A DNA stretch of 64,000 nt from assembly GCF_008632455.1 (NCBI RefSeq), contig NZ_CP043929.1, positions 3,286,001 to 3,350,000 on the forward strand. Reading direction: 5' to 3'. The translations under genes and the position numbers were made by a program. This DNA is from Methylomonas rhizoryzae (lineage in GTDB: Bacteria; Pseudomonadota; Gammaproteobacteria; Methylococcales; Methylomonadaceae). Shown here piece by piece: positions 1 to 9,479 of the stretch. The notes beneath the pieces are model-generated. The model saw only the letters and a program-made list of their open reading frames with translations, had not been told where the DNA came from and did not search any database. Position 1 is the stretch's first letter. Each line of letters opens with the position of its first letter.

Positions 1-1472
1 ACGGCGAAGCGGCTCTGATCCGCCATCTCGCCGAAGCGCTGCAAAACTCCGGCGGCAGCACCGACGATAACGTCATCCGTTTGGAAAGCGACGCTGAATT
101 ATTGAAAATCGTGACGATACATAAATCCAAAGGCTTGGAATATCCTTTGGTTTTTCTGCCGTTTATCTGCAGTTTTCGGGAAGTCAACGCCCGCAACAAC
201 CGCTATTACCGGTACCACGACACGGCCGCCCGCTTGCGCGTGGATTTGAGTAAAGACGATGCCAACAAAGCCCTTAGCGACAACGAACGCCTACAGGAAG
301 ACATACGCTTGTTATACGTGGCCGTCACTCGAGCCCGTTTCGCCTGCTGGCTGGGCGTGGCGCCGGTCAAAGGACAGGGCAAACAATGCCAGCTGGAGAA
401 ATCCGCCATGGGCTACGTGCTGGGCTGGCAATCGGGTCTGGCCGAACCCGCCCTGGCTGCCCGGCTGGGCGAGCTGGCCGGCGCATGCCCTGACATTGCC
501 GTTCTCGGCGCTCCGCCTGTCTCCGAAGCGGTTTTCCAGGCAAATCGGGAAGAAGAGGAATGCCGAGACGGCCCTAGGAACTTCAGCGCAAGCATTCGGG
601 AAGCGTGGTGGATAGCCAGCTATTCGGCGTTAGCGGCAGACCACACCCCTACAACGGCAGCGGAGGCGGAAACCGCCGGAGACGATAAACGCCAAGACGA
701 AACCGAACCCGCGGCTTCGGCAAGCGCCGGGCCGGCAAACGGCATCCACGCGTTGCCGCGCGGCGCGGCGGCCGGGGTTCTGATCCACGCATTGCTGGAG
801 CGGGCCGCAACCGAGGGTTTCGCCTCGGTTGCGGCACAAGCCGAATTACAGGCGCAACTGATCAAAGAACTATTCGGCCAGCCTGATTGGCTGGGCAGCG
901 GCGAGCAAATGCTGCGGCATCTGGCCGCTTGGCTGGAGTGTCCACTGGCCGGCACGCCAACTGTCAGTCTAAGCCGATTGCCGCCTGACGCTTACCAAGC
1001 CGAGATGGAGTTTTTGCTGGGGGTGGATTCGGTAGACGTCACCCGCCTGGACACGTTACTTAACCACTATTGTTTGCCGGGCCGCAGCCGGCCGGCGCTG
1101 CAACCAGGTCACATCAACGGCCTGCTGAAAGGTTTTATCGACCTGGTCTTCGTCTGCGGCGGCCGTTACTATGTGCTGGACTACAAATTCAACGCCTTGG
1201 GCAACCGGGACGACGCATACGGCGGCGAGGCATTGACGACCGCGCTGCTGGCTAAACGCTACGACCTGCAAGCCGCCTTATATTTACTGGCGTTACACCG
1301 TCTGCTGAAATCCCGCTTGCACCGCGATTACCACTATCAGCGCGATGTCGGCGGCAGCTTGTATTGGTTTCTGCGCGGGGTGGGACACCCGGGACGCGGT
1401 CAGTTGTTGCTGCAATTGCCGCAGGAGTTGATCGAAACGCTGGACGCAATGTTCGCCGGAGTTCAAACATGA
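1..1472 (+). CDS. recB: RecB, exodeoxyribonuclease V beta subunit (3' part)
   Basis: C-terminal part of RecB, the 3'-5' helicase and nuclease subunit of RecBCD, which processes double-strand breaks. The reading frame is open from base 3, so the start lies left of the window. Visible are late UvrD-type helicase motifs (TIHKSKGLEYP; LLYVAVTRAR) followed by the RecB nuclease domain, with GFIDLVF and YYVLDYKFN supplying the catalytic Asp/Asp/Lys, and QAALYLLALH after it. The stop overlaps the recD start (ATGA), so the two are translationally coupled. A recC would be expected upstream. Confidence 0.95.
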   Translation, partial: GEAALIRHLAEALQNSGGSTDDNVIRLESDAELLKIVTIHKSKGLEYPLVFLPFICSFREVNARNNRYYRYHDTAARLRVDLSKDDANKALSDNERLQEDIRLLYVAVTRARFACWLGVAPVKGQGKQCQLEKSAMGYVLGWQSGLAEPALAARLGELAGACPDIAVLGAPPVSEAVFQANREEEECRDGPRNFSASIREAWWIASYSALAADHTPTTAAEAETAGDDKRQDETEPAASASAGPANGIHALPRGAAAGVLIHALLERAATEGFASVAAQAELQAQLIKELFGQPDWLGSGEQMLRHLAAWLECPLAGTPTVSLSRLPPDAYQAEMEFLLGVDSVDVTRLDTLLNHYCLPGRSRPALQPGHINGLLKGFIDLVFVCGGRYYVLDYKFNALGNRDDAYGGEALTTALLAKRYDLQAALYLLALHRLLKSRLHRDYHYQRDVGGSLYWFLRGVGHPGRGQLLLQLPQELIETLDAMFAGVQT

Positions 1473-3349
1473 TGCCTTCGGTATTCGAGGACATGCAAGC
1501 CTGGAGGGCACAAGGCTGGCTTAGCGCTTTGGACCAGGCCTTCGCCAAATTCCTGTCCGACCTGGCGCCCAACGTCCATCCTTGCGTGTTATGGGCCGGC
1601 GCGCTAGTCAGCCGCCAACTGAGCCGCGGCGAGGTGTACTTGGATATCAAGCGTTTAAGCGTCAATCCACAACTCACATTGGCCCTGCCGGCGGAAGCGG
1701 CGAGTACAAGCGGTTTAGCCACCATTTCGCACTTTTCCTGTGAGGATTGGCTGAACGCCTTGTCCGGCTCTTGCCTGGTCGGCCTGGGAGAAGGCGATAC
1801 GCCGCTGGTGTTGAGCGAACGGCGCCTGTATCTGCGCCGCTTCTGGCACTACCAGCGCATCGTCGAACGCGAAACAGTGCTGCGGTCGCAGCCGGTCAGG
1901 GCGCACTTGCCGCCGGCTTTGGCCACGCGCATTCGCGAGTTGTTCGCAGACTCGCAGGTTCCGGATTGGCAACAAATTGCCTGCGTGTTGGCCTTGCGAG
2001 CCAAGCTGGCGATTATCACCGGCGGCCCGGGTACCGGCAAAACCACCACCGTCACCAAATTGCTCGCGCTGTTGACGGAGTTGGCCCAAATCGAACAAAC
2101 CCGCCTACCGGTCATCGCGTTAGCGGCGCCCACCGGTAAAGCCGCCGCCCGAGTCAGCGAATCGATAGCCGGCGTGCTCGAAAATCTAACGTTGCCGGCA
2201 GCGGTAAGCGCACACATTCCGCAAAAAGCCGGCACCCTGCATCGCTTGCTGGGCAGCCGCCCGGATAGTCGCAAATACCGCCATAATCGGCAAAATCCGT
2301 TAAGCGTCGACGTAGTCATCGTCGACGAGGCATCGATGATAGACCTGGAAATGATGGCGGCCTTGCTGGAAGCGCTACCGCAATCAGCCTTGTTAATTTT
2401 GCTGGGTGACAAAGACCAGTTGGCGTCGGTGGAAGCCGGCGCGGTACTGGGCGAATTGTGCGCCGGCGCTGAACATGCCGCTTACGACACCGACACTCTG
2501 GCTTGGATTAACCGATACGCCGGCGCCACTTTGCCGGCACGCCGGACAAGCGGAACGCCGATCAACCTGCAGACCGTCATGTTACGCCACAGCCACCGTT
2601 TCGGCGCGGGCAGCGGCATAGGCCGGTTGGCGACAGCGGTCAATGCGGGCGACGCCGACGCCGCGCACGCGGTGCTGAATCATCCGGCGCAATATGTCGA
2701 CATCAGCTATCTGCAGGTTGCGGCGGATTTGAGCGGCAACGTGCGAAACCTGGTGTTAGCCGCCGCCAGTGAACGTGAACCGATCGGCTACGGTCGATAT
2801 TTGGCAGAGATCGCTAGGCGCGCCGATTTTGCGAGTAGCGACGCCTGGGCCTCGGCAGTGTTGAAGTCTTTCGAGCGCTTTAGAATGCTGTGCGCGCTAC
2901 GCCAGGGCGATTGGGGCGTGGAGGCTTTGAACCGCTTAATCCGCCACTGCTTGTTTGGGCCAAGCGACAGCGTTTGGTATCCGGGCCGTCCCGTCATGAT
3001 CAGCCGCAACGATTACAATTTGGGCTTGATGAACGGCGACATAGGCATTGCTTTACCAGCAGCGGACGGACGCTTGCGGATTGCCTTTCCAACCGACGGC
3101 GGCGAATCGATGCGCTGGATTTCGCCGTTACGCTTACCGGCGGTAGAAACCGCATTCGCCATGACCGTACACAAATCGCAAGGCTCGGAATTTGAGCACG
3201 TCGCCTTGCTGTTGCCGGACGCCATGAGCCCGGTCCTCAGCCGGGAATTGGTATATACCGCCATAACCCGGGCCAAACGGCATTTCAGCTTGTTGGAAAG
3301 CGGTCCGGGCGTTTGGCGGCCAGCCGTAGAACGTCGCCACAATGCATGA
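1469..3349 (+). CDS. recD: RecD, exodeoxyribonuclease V alpha subunit
   Basis: The 5'-3' helicase subunit of RecBCD, 626 residues. The frame is open further upstream, but the ATG at 1469 is preferred: it overlaps the recB stop in an ATGA and gives a normal RecD N-terminus. Walker A GGPGTGKTTT is at about residues 185-194, Walker B VIVDEASMID at about 281-290, and the C-terminal motifs TVHKSQGSEF and LVYTAITRAK are intact. It ends 54 bp before the convergent lytic transglycosylase, with a hairpin between. Confidence 0.95.
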   Translation: MMPSVFEDMQAWRAQGWLSALDQAFAKFLSDLAPNVHPCVLWAGALVSRQLSRGEVYLDIKRLSVNPQLTLALPAEAASTSGLATISHFSCEDWLNALSGSCLVGLGEGDTPLVLSERRLYLRRFWHYQRIVERETVLRSQPVRAHLPPALATRIRELFADSQVPDWQQIACVLALRAKLAIITGGPGTGKTTTVTKLLALLTELAQIEQTRLPVIALAAPTGKAAARVSESIAGVLENLTLPAAVSAHIPQKAGTLHRLLGSRPDSRKYRHNRQNPLSVDVVIVDEASMIDLEMMAALLEALPQSALLILLGDKDQLASVEAGAVLGELCAGAEHAAYDTDTLAWINRYAGATLPARRTSGTPINLQTVMLRHSHRFGAGSGIGRLATAVNAGDADAAHAVLNHPAQYVDISYLQVAADLSGNVRNLVLAAASEREPIGYGRYLAEIARRADFASSDAWASAVLKSFERFRMLCALRQGDWGVEALNRLIRHCLFGPSDSVWYPGRPVMISRNDYNLGLMNGDIGIALPAADGRLRIAFPTDGGESMRWISPLRLPAVETAFAMTVHKSQGSEFEHVALLLPDAMSPVLSRELVYTAITRAKRHFSLLESGPGVWRPAVERRHNA

Positions 3350-3350
3350 A

Positions 3351-3385
3351 AAATGCCGGCAGCCCTGCGTCGGCTGTCGGCATTT
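3351..3385. terminator. Hairpin between convergent recD and transglycosylase
   Basis: The arms AAATGCCGGCAGCC and GGCTGTCGGCATTT pair over 14 positions with one G-T wobble and a 7-base loop. It starts immediately after the recD stop and sits between two convergent genes, so it probably ends transcription in both directions. The T-tract is short. Confidence 0.6.
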
Positions 3386-3403
3386 GTAGGTTGAATAGCC
3401 GAA

Positions 3404-4270
3404 TTAAGACGATTTTTGCCGCACTACGATTTTACCGGGTTGCTCCATCGGCACCGGATGACGCGCTTTGGGATACCAACCCAAAATCCTGCGCACGTAG
3501 TTTTGGGTTTCTTGATAGGGTGGAATGCCGCGATGGCGTTCGACGGCGCGCTCGCCCGCGTTATAGGCTGCCAGCACCCATTCCACGTTACCCTCGAAAT
3601 GTCTTAGCAACCAATGTAAATAAGCGACTCCGCCTTGGATGTTTTGAACCGGATCCCAAACATTCTTGACGCCGAAGCGTTCAGCGGTCGCAGGTATCAA
3701 CTGCATCAGGCCTTGGGCGTTTTTATTGGACAACGCCGAAGTATTGAAGCCGGACTCGGCACGTATAACCGCCATAATCAGTTCCGGATCGATGCCGTAG
3801 GCCGGGGCGATTTGCTTGACCCAGGTTTCGACGATCTGCCGGTTGGCGTTGATGGCTTGATCCGCCACTATCGTCACTTCCGCTAGCTTGGGCTTGCAAT
3901 TTTCGTCCGCCACGTCCGCCACGTCGGCAAAACGCGCCAACATTTTGCCGGCCATGGGATCGCCTTGCGCCGCCGCCTTGCGAAACCAAGTCACCGCCAA
4001 GCCCAAATCGCGCTTGACGCCGCGGCCATTGAAATACATGAAGCCCAAGGCATAGGCCGATTCGCCGTCGTCCTGCAGCGCCGCGTGGCAATAGTATTCG
4101 AAGGCTTGCAGGTGATCCTGTTTGACGCCTTCCCTACCGTGCTCGAAGCGCACGGCCCTGGCACGCGCTTCCGCGACCGTCAATTTGATTTCGGTCGGCT
4201 CATCGGCTTCGGCAAAACCGGCCAATACGCTTAACCCCAATACGATAAACCAACGGTGTATGCTCGCCAT
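3404..4270 (-). CDS. Lytic murein transglycosylase with Sel1-like repeats
   Basis: A periplasmic peptidoglycan-cleaving enzyme of the Slt/MltC type. The start at 4270 (MASIHRW) is chosen because it opens with a signal peptide, a hydrophobic stretch ending near AGFAEA; a longer frame upstream would bury it. Residues of roughly 45-100 carry Sel1-like repeats (AYALGFMYFNGRG; WFRKAAAQGDPMA). The C-terminal half is the SLT domain, with the catalytic Glu in RAESGFN, then GLMQLIPATAERFGV and AAYNAGE. The exact cleavage product and role are not determined by the sequence. Confidence 0.85.
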   Translation of the reverse strand: MASIHRWFIVLGLSVLAGFAEADEPTEIKLTVAEARARAVRFEHGREGVKQDHLQAFEYYCHAALQDDGESAYALGFMYFNGRGVKRDLGLAVTWFRKAAAQGDPMAGKMLARFADVADVADENCKPKLAEVTIVADQAINANRQIVETWVKQIAPAYGIDPELIMAVIRAESGFNTSALSNKNAQGLMQLIPATAERFGVKNVWDPVQNIQGGVAYLHWLLRHFEGNVEWVLAAYNAGERAVERHRGIPPYQETQNYVRRILGWYPKARHPVPMEQPGKIVVRQKSS

Positions 4271-4378
4271 GATGAATCCACAGGTTGAATGTGCTTGAAC
4301 GATAACGGGCAAATTTATCGGCTAACGCCCGACGAAAAAATTGCACCAAAGGACAGCCGGTAAGCCGGCGGCCATACG

Positions 4379-4615
4379 TCACGCCGGCAAGGCTCTAATC
4401 AAGGCGACGATTTGCGCAACCTCGGCCGCCGGCGCTCGTTCGCCCAGCAAACAACGCAGCATATCGCTGTCTTCCAGGCTCAACAGCTGTATAAACTGGG
4501 CTTTTTCCGCCTCATCGGCCAGCGGATAACGCCGATCCAAATAACGCAGCAGCAACACGTCCAGTTCCAGCACGCCGCGCCGGCAGCGCCAGCGCAGGCG
4601 CTTGAGCTCGCTCAC
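4379..4615 (-). CDS. sdhE: SdhE, FAD assembly factor for succinate dehydrogenase
   Basis: A 78-residue protein of the SdhE/CptB/YgfY family, which promotes covalent FAD attachment to SdhA. The GTG at 4615 is the start: it overlaps the sdhB stop (GTGA) and gives the family's usual length. The conserved RRGVLELD element, equivalent to the RGxxE motif, is near residues 12-19. It is the last gene of the sdh operon. A longer frame reading upstream into sdhB is an artefact. Confidence 0.85.
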   Translation of the reverse strand: MSELKRLRWRCRRGVLELDVLLLRYLDRRYPLADEAEKAQFIQLLSLEDSDMLRCLLGERAPAAEVAQIVALIRALPA

Positions 4616-5391
4616 CGCTTTTCGTATTCCAATAATAATTTTTTGATTTCGGCGATGGCCAAAGCCGGATTCAAGCCTTTGGGACAGGTATCGGTGCAAT
4701 TCATGATGGTATGGCATCGATAGACTCTGAACGCATCGTCGAGAAATTCCAGACGCCCGGCATCGCTATTGTCTCGACTATCGGCCAGCCAACGATAAGC
4801 TTGCAGCAAAATCGCCGGCCCCAAATACTTGTCGCTATTCCACCAATAACTCGGACAGCTGGTCGAGCAGCAAGCGCACAACACGCATTCGTACAAGCCG
4901 TCCAACTTGGCGCGCTGTTCGCGGCTTTGCAGACGTTCGCGTTCCGGCGCCGCCTGATCGTTGCTCAACCACGGTTGGATAGCCGCGTACTGTTCGAAAA
5001 AATGACTCATGTCCGGCACCAAATCCTTGACCACCGGCATATGCGGCAAGGGATAAATTTTGATCGGGTCGGAATAGTCGGCAATGGCTTTGGTGCAGGC
5101 CAAGGTATTCTTGCCGTTGATGTTCATCGCGCACGAACCGCATACCCCTTCCCGACAAGAACGCCTGAAGGTCAAACTGCTGTCGATCTCGTTCTTGATC
5201 TTCAAGATCGCATCCAAGATCATCGGCCCGCAATGATCCATGTCGATTTCGAAATGGTCCAGGCGCGGGTTCTCGCCCGTGTCCGGATCCCAGCGATACA
5301 GGTAAAAATGGCGGACATTGGTCGCGCCGGCGGCTTTGTAAGTCTTGCCCGGTTTAACTTGGGAGTTTTTCGGTAAGGTAAATTCGACCAT
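4612..5391 (-). CDS. sdhB: Succinate dehydrogenase iron-sulfur subunit
   Basis: Electron-transfer subunit of complex II (259 residues). All three cluster-binding regions are present: CREGVCGSCAMN with a later Cys for [2Fe-2S], CVLCACCSTSCPS for [4Fe-4S], and CHTIMNCTDTCPKG for [3Fe-4S]. It overlaps the sdhA stop by one base and the sdhE start by four, consistent with one transcript. Confidence 0.96.
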   Translation of the reverse strand: MVEFTLPKNSQVKPGKTYKAAGATNVRHFYLYRWDPDTGENPRLDHFEIDMDHCGPMILDAILKIKNEIDSSLTFRRSCREGVCGSCAMNINGKNTLACTKAIADYSDPIKIYPLPHMPVVKDLVPDMSHFFEQYAAIQPWLSNDQAAPERERLQSREQRAKLDGLYECVLCACCSTSCPSYWWNSDKYLGPAILLQAYRWLADSRDNSDAGRLEFLDDAFRVYRCHTIMNCTDTCPKGLNPALAIAEIKKLLLEYEKR

Positions 5392-7175
5392 CAGTAAACC
5401 CTCTCTTTAGGCGCGATGACTTCGACTTCGTCGCTCAAGGTAAACAAATGCACCGGGCGGTAATCGATGCTGACTTGATTGTTGTCCCGCCAAGTCAGGG
5501 TGTGTTTCAGCCAGTTGTCGTCGTCGCGTTTAGGATAATCCTCCCGGGCGTGACCGCCGCGACTCTCCTTGCGATTGGCGGCGGCAGTCATGGTTACCTG
5601 CGCCTGGCCCAGCAAATTATCCAACTCCAGGGTTTCCACCAAATCGGTATTCCAGATCAACGAACGATCGCCGACTTTAACGTCGGCAAACGAAGCGGCC
5701 ACGGCAGCCATTTGCTCTACACCTTCCTGCAAGGTAGATTCGGTCCTAAACACCGCCGCCTTGTTTTGCATGGTGGTTTGCATGTCCAAACGAATCTCGG
5801 CCGTGCTGCGGCTGCCGCTGGCGTGGCGAATGCGGTCGAAGCGGGACAGCGCCGCATCGCAAGCGTCTTTAGCCAAGGGTTTGTGTGCCATGCCGGGTTC
5901 GATCAACTCGGTACAGCGGATGGCCGCCGCGCGTCCGAACACCACCAAGTCCAGCAACGAGTTGGAACCCAGGCGGTTCGCGCCGTGTACCGATACGCAG
6001 GCCGTCTCGCCTATCGCCATCAAACCGGGCACCACGTGATCCGGATCGCCGTTTTTCAAGGTGACTACTTCGGCTTTGTAATTGGTGGGAATGCCGCCCA
6101 TGTTGTAATGCACGGTCGGTATCACCGGTATCGGTTGCTTGGTGACGTCTACTCCGGCAAAAATCCGTGCGGTTTCGGCGATACCCGGCAAACGCTCGTG
6201 AATGATGGCCGTATCCAGGTGTTCCAAATGCAGCAGCGCGTGGTCTTTTTTCGGCCCGACGCCGCGGCCGGCGTTGACTTCCATCGTGATGGCCCGGCTG
6301 ACCACGTCGCGCGATGCCAAGTCTTTGGCGTTGGGCGCATAGCGCGGCATGAAGCGTTCGCCTTCCGAATTGGTCAGATAACCGCCTTCGCCGCGCGCAC
6401 CTTCGGTAATCAAACAACCCGAGCCGTATATCCCGGTCGGGTGAAACTGGACGAATTCCATGTCCTGCAACGGCAATCCGGCCCGTAACACCATACCGTT
6501 GCCGTCGCCTGTGACAGTATGGGCCGAGGTGCAGGAGAAAAACGCCCGGCCGTAACCGCCGGTAGCCAGCACGGTTTGCCGGCCTTTGAACAAATGGATG
6601 GACCCGTCGTCCAGGCACCATGCCAACACCCCACGGCATTCGCCGTCTTGCATGATCAGGTCGAGGGCAATGTATTCGACGAAAAATTCGGCCCGGTATT
6701 TCAATGCTTGCTGATACAGGGTATGCAAAATGGCATGGCCGGTGACGTCCGCCGCCGCGCACGTGCGTTGCGCCTGGGCTTTGCCGTAATGGGTGGACAT
6801 TCCGCCGAACGCCCGTTGGTAAATCTTGCCGTCTTGGGTGCGGGAAAAAGGCACACCGTAATGCTCCAATTCGATAATGGCCGGAATCGCTTCCCGGCAC
6901 ATATATTCGATCGCATCCTGATCGCCCAACCAGTCGGAACCCTTGACGGTGTCATACATGTGAAAGCGCCAGTCGTCTTCGCCCATATTGCCCAGCGCGG
7001 CGCTAATACCGCCTTGGGCGGCAACGGTATGGCTGCGGGTGGGAAACACTTTGCTGATGCAGGCGGTTTTCAAACCTTTTTCCACCATGCCGAAGGTCGC
7101 CCGCAAACCGGCGCCTCCGGCCCCCACTACTACCACGTCGTGCTGGTGTTCGATGATGTCGTATGCCGCAGCCAT
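5391..7175 (-). CDS. sdhA: Succinate dehydrogenase flavoprotein subunit
   Basis: Catalytic subunit of complex II, 594 residues, oxidising succinate to fumarate. The FAD-binding GAGGAGLRATFG is at the N-terminus, the covalent-FAD histidine is in RSHTVAAQGGI, and the active-site region includes GMSTHYGKAQAQR and LASRDVVSRAI. HGANRLGSNSLLD is intact near the C-terminus. It lies between sdhD (3-bp gap) and sdhB. Confidence 0.97.
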   Translation of the reverse strand: MAAAYDIIEHQHDVVVVGAGGAGLRATFGMVEKGLKTACISKVFPTRSHTVAAQGGISAALGNMGEDDWRFHMYDTVKGSDWLGDQDAIEYMCREAIPAIIELEHYGVPFSRTQDGKIYQRAFGGMSTHYGKAQAQRTCAAADVTGHAILHTLYQQALKYRAEFFVEYIALDLIMQDGECRGVLAWCLDDGSIHLFKGRQTVLATGGYGRAFFSCTSAHTVTGDGNGMVLRAGLPLQDMEFVQFHPTGIYGSGCLITEGARGEGGYLTNSEGERFMPRYAPNAKDLASRDVVSRAITMEVNAGRGVGPKKDHALLHLEHLDTAIIHERLPGIAETARIFAGVDVTKQPIPVIPTVHYNMGGIPTNYKAEVVTLKNGDPDHVVPGLMAIGETACVSVHGANRLGSNSLLDLVVFGRAAAIRCTELIEPGMAHKPLAKDACDAALSRFDRIRHASGSRSTAEIRLDMQTTMQNKAAVFRTESTLQEGVEQMAAVAASFADVKVGDRSLIWNTDLVETLELDNLLGQAQVTMTAAANRKESRGGHAREDYPKRDDDNWLKHTLTWRDNNQVSIDYRPVHLFTLSDEVEVIAPKERVY

Positions 7176-7178
7176 GAA

Positions 7179-7559
7179 TTACCTTGCCGTCAAAATGAAT
7201 ACAATTGCCGCCAAAGCCGCAATCCCTACCACCAGAAACAAGCCGTTGCTTATCCTGATAACTCCGTGCCTAAGCGACAGGGTCGACACGTAGTCCTCGA
7301 CGATTACCTGAACGCCCAGCGCGGCGTGGTATACCGCCGCCAGCGTCCAGGCCAGCACGGCCAGCGCGTTCGCGGGAGCGCTCAACCACAGCAACGTTTC
7401 CCGGTACGGCGCATGTAAAGCCTGGTTGAAAAACGCGATCAACCATAGCGACAACGGCACCAGGGCCAATGCCGAAACCCGCTGATACCACCAATGCCCC
7501 ACAGGGCTTTTGGCCGTAAATACATCGGCCAATTTTTGCAACATTGCCGTATTAGCCAT
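7179..7559 (-). CDS. sdhD: Succinate dehydrogenase membrane anchor SdhD
   Basis: A 126-residue membrane anchor. The start at 7559 (MANTAMLQKL) is chosen over a longer frame because the extra N-terminal part would overlap sdhC and look unlike the family. Three hydrophobic segments are visible (around ALVPLSLWLIAFF, ALAVLAWTLAAVYHAALG and VVGIAALAAIVFIL). His residues in the second segment (VYHAALG) may help bind haem b. It starts 11 bp after sdhC. Confidence 0.85.
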   Translation of the reverse strand: MANTAMLQKLADVFTAKSPVGHWWYQRVSALALVPLSLWLIAFFNQALHAPYRETLLWLSAPANALAVLAWTLAAVYHAALGVQVIVEDYVSTLSLRHGVIRISNGLFLVVGIAALAAIVFILTAR

Positions 7560-7570
7560 GTAAACCCACC

Positions 7571-7942
7571 TTATGACAGAACGAAGGTAATCAGTGTCAA
7601 AACAGCCGAAGCTGCCAGCTCGTATAGCGCGTAGCGGTCCAAAGTGGCCCGCTCGAAAGTTTTGCCGATGTCCCACAGCAAATGACGCACACCGTGGCAC
7701 AAATGGAAAAACAAGGCGTAGATGAAACCCCAATACACCAAGCGGGCCAGTGGATGCGCCATAAGCGTCTGCATGCCGACGTAAGCCGGCTCGCCCGCGG
7801 CAATCGAAAATACCAGTAATACGAACAGCAGCAGGCCGAATGCCAGCAAGGCGCCGGTCATCCGGTGCGTGATGGAAATCAGGCCGGTCAAGGGTAAGCG
7901 GTATATTTGCAGGTGGGGAGATAGCGGTCTATTGCTTGACAT
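7571..7942 (-). CDS. sdhC: Succinate dehydrogenase cytochrome b556 subunit SdhC
   Basis: A 123-residue membrane anchor with the family signature SITHRMTG near residues 23-30 and the haem-ligand region HLCHGVRHLLWD at about 80-91. Three transmembrane helices are predicted by eye. The start ATG has an AAGGG-like ribosome binding site. First of the sdh structural genes, following the DUF1674 gene by 34 bp. Confidence 0.93.
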   Translation of the reverse strand: MSSNRPLSPHLQIYRLPLTGLISITHRMTGALLAFGLLLFVLLVFSIAAGEPAYVGMQTLMAHPLARLVYWGFIYALFFHLCHGVRHLLWDIGKTFERATLDRYALYELAASAVLTLITFVLS

Positions 7943-7976
7943 GGTTTACCCTTGGCTAGTGAGAAATGCTGTGCCG

Positions 7977-8150
7977 CTAAAAATCGATGCAACGTCCCTT
8001 TCGTTCCCAATCGCCGAAACGGGTTGGTTCCGGCCCCTTGGGACCGTCGATTTCGCCCGGCGCGCTACGGGTAGGCTGATCCGACTCAGCAGCCTTGGGC
8101 TCGGGAGCGGAATCCGGCGAATCAACGATAATCTTCTCAATATCTTGCAT
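7977..8150 (-). CDS. DUF1674 / SDHAF4-type succinate dehydrogenase assembly factor
   Basis: A 57-residue gene found by reading the minus strand between gltA and sdhC. It begins MQDIEKIIVD and ends GPEPTRFGDWERKGRCIDF, the conserved C-terminal motif of the DUF1674 family. The eukaryotic member (SDHAF4/Sdh8) chaperones flavinylated SdhA before complex II assembly. Its place 21 bp after gltA and directly before sdhCDAB supports that role here. A competing 64-residue frame over the same DNA has no recognisable motif and is rejected. With sdhE this gives the operon two assembly factors. Confidence 0.85.
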   Translation of the reverse strand: MQDIEKIIVDSPDSAPEPKAAESDQPTRSAPGEIDGPKGPEPTRFGDWERKGRCIDF

Positions 8151-8171
8151 CGCGTGCGGTAAATGGCTGGG

Positions 8172-9479
8172 TCAGCGGGCGCCGATGGCGAGCAAATCGC
8201 GGCGCGGCGGACCGACGTAAAGCTGGCGGGGCCGACTGATGGGCGTGGCGGGGTCTTCCATCATTTCCAGCCAATGTGCCACCCAGCCGGCGGTACGGGC
8301 TATCGCGAACATAACCGTGAACATGTCCACCGGTATCCCTAAGGCTTTGTAGATAATGCCCGAATAAAAATCGACGTTCGGGTACAGTTTTTTCTCGATG
8401 AAATATTCGTCCTGCAGGGCGATTTCCTCCACCTTCAAGGCCAATTCGAATAAAGGATCGTTGCTTTTGGTTTTTTGCAACACTTCGTGGCAGGTTTTAC
8501 GGATGATGGTGGCACGCGGATCGAAATTTTTATAAACCCTATGCCCAAAACCCATCAAGCGGAAAGGATCGCTGGGGTCTTTGGCCTTGGCAATGTATTT
8601 AGGCACGTTTTCGGCACTGCCTATCTCGGCCAGCATGGTCAACACCGCTTCGTTGGCCCCGCCGTGAGCCGGTCCCCAAAGCGCAGCGATACCCGCCGCC
8701 ACGCAGGCATAAGGATTTGCGCCGGTACTGCCGGCCACCCGCACCGTGGAGGTGCTGGCGTTCTGTTCGTGATCGGCGTGCAGGATGAACAACAGATTCA
8801 AGGCCCTGACGAAATCCTTATCGATGTAATGATCTTGGTCTATGTAATTTTGCGAGGAGCGCGAGAACATCATGTTTAAAAAGTTCTCGCAGTAGCTTAA
8901 ATCGATACGCGGGTAAACGAAGGGGCGACCTACCGAATGCCGGTACGACGCGGCGGCGATGGTCGGCATTTTTCCTATCATCCGCGTCGCCGCCCGCATG
9001 CGTTGCACCGGGTCTTTGATGTCCATTTCGCTGTGGTAAAAGGCGGATAAAGACCCCACGACCCCGACCAACATCGCCATGGGATGCGCGTCGTAGTGGA
9101 ATCCGTCGAAAAATTTCCGCAAGGATTCGTGGATGATAGCCCGGTCGCTGATTTCAAGGTTGAAATCCAGCAGTTGCTTTTGATTGGGCAACTCGCCGTT
9201 CAGCAACAGGTAAGCGACTTCGGTAAATTCACAGTGCTCGGCCAATTGTTCTATGGGATATCCCCGGTAAAGCAGAACGCCGTTATCGCCGTCGATATAG
9301 GTGATCTTGCTTTTACACGCAGCGGTGGCGATAAAACCGGGATCGTAAGTAAAACAACCCAAGTCCTTGTACAAGCTGCGAATATCGACCGTATCGGCGC
9401 CCAACGTACTGGTCAACAAGGGATATTCCACCTGTTTGCCGGTACGACTATGCTTTATCAGCAACGTATCATTTGTCAT
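8172..9479 (-). CDS. gltA: Citrate synthase (type II)
   Basis: Condenses acetyl-CoA and oxaloacetate; 435 residues. The start at 9479 (MTNDTLLIKH) follows a GAGGT ribosome binding site and matches the hexameric type II length; an in-frame upstream extension is not family-like. Catalytic regions seen: PAHGGANEAVL and GFGHRVYKNFDPRA for the two histidines, with the conserved Asp region further on. It appears to head the gltA-DUF1674-sdhCDABE operon, coupling the first TCA step with succinate oxidation. Confidence 0.95.
   Translation of the reverse strand: MTNDTLLIKHSRTGKQVEYPLLTSTLGADTVDIRSLYKDLGCFTYDPGFIATAACKSKITYIDGDNGVLLYRGYPIEQLAEHCEFTEVAYLLLNGELPNQKQLLDFNLEISDRAIIHESLRKFFDGFHYDAHPMAMLVGVVGSLSAFYHSEMDIKDPVQRMRAATRMIGKMPTIAAASYRHSVGRPFVYPRIDLSYCENFLNMMFSRSSQNYIDQDHYIDKDFVRALNLLFILHADHEQNASTSTVRVAGSTGANPYACVAAGIAALWGPAHGGANEAVLTMLAEIGSAENVPKYIAKAKDPSDPFRLMGFGHRVYKNFDPRATIIRKTCHEVLQKTKSNDPLFELALKVEEIALQDEYFIEKKLYPNVDFYSGIIYKALGIPVDMFTVMFAIARTAGWVAHWLEMMEDPATPISRPRQLYVGPPRRDLLAIGAR

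Noticed and set aside
4711..5376. Open frame opposite sdhB
   Set aside because: Antisense shadow of sdhB; the sdhB frame contains all three iron-sulfur motifs.
5448..6488. Long plus-strand open frame opposite sdhA
   Set aside because: A shadow of the high-GC sdhA codons, without start signal or domain.
7946..8140. A 64-codon minus-strand frame between sdhC and gltA
   Set aside because: It is out of frame with the DUF1674 gene at 7977-8150, which carries a clear conserved motif.
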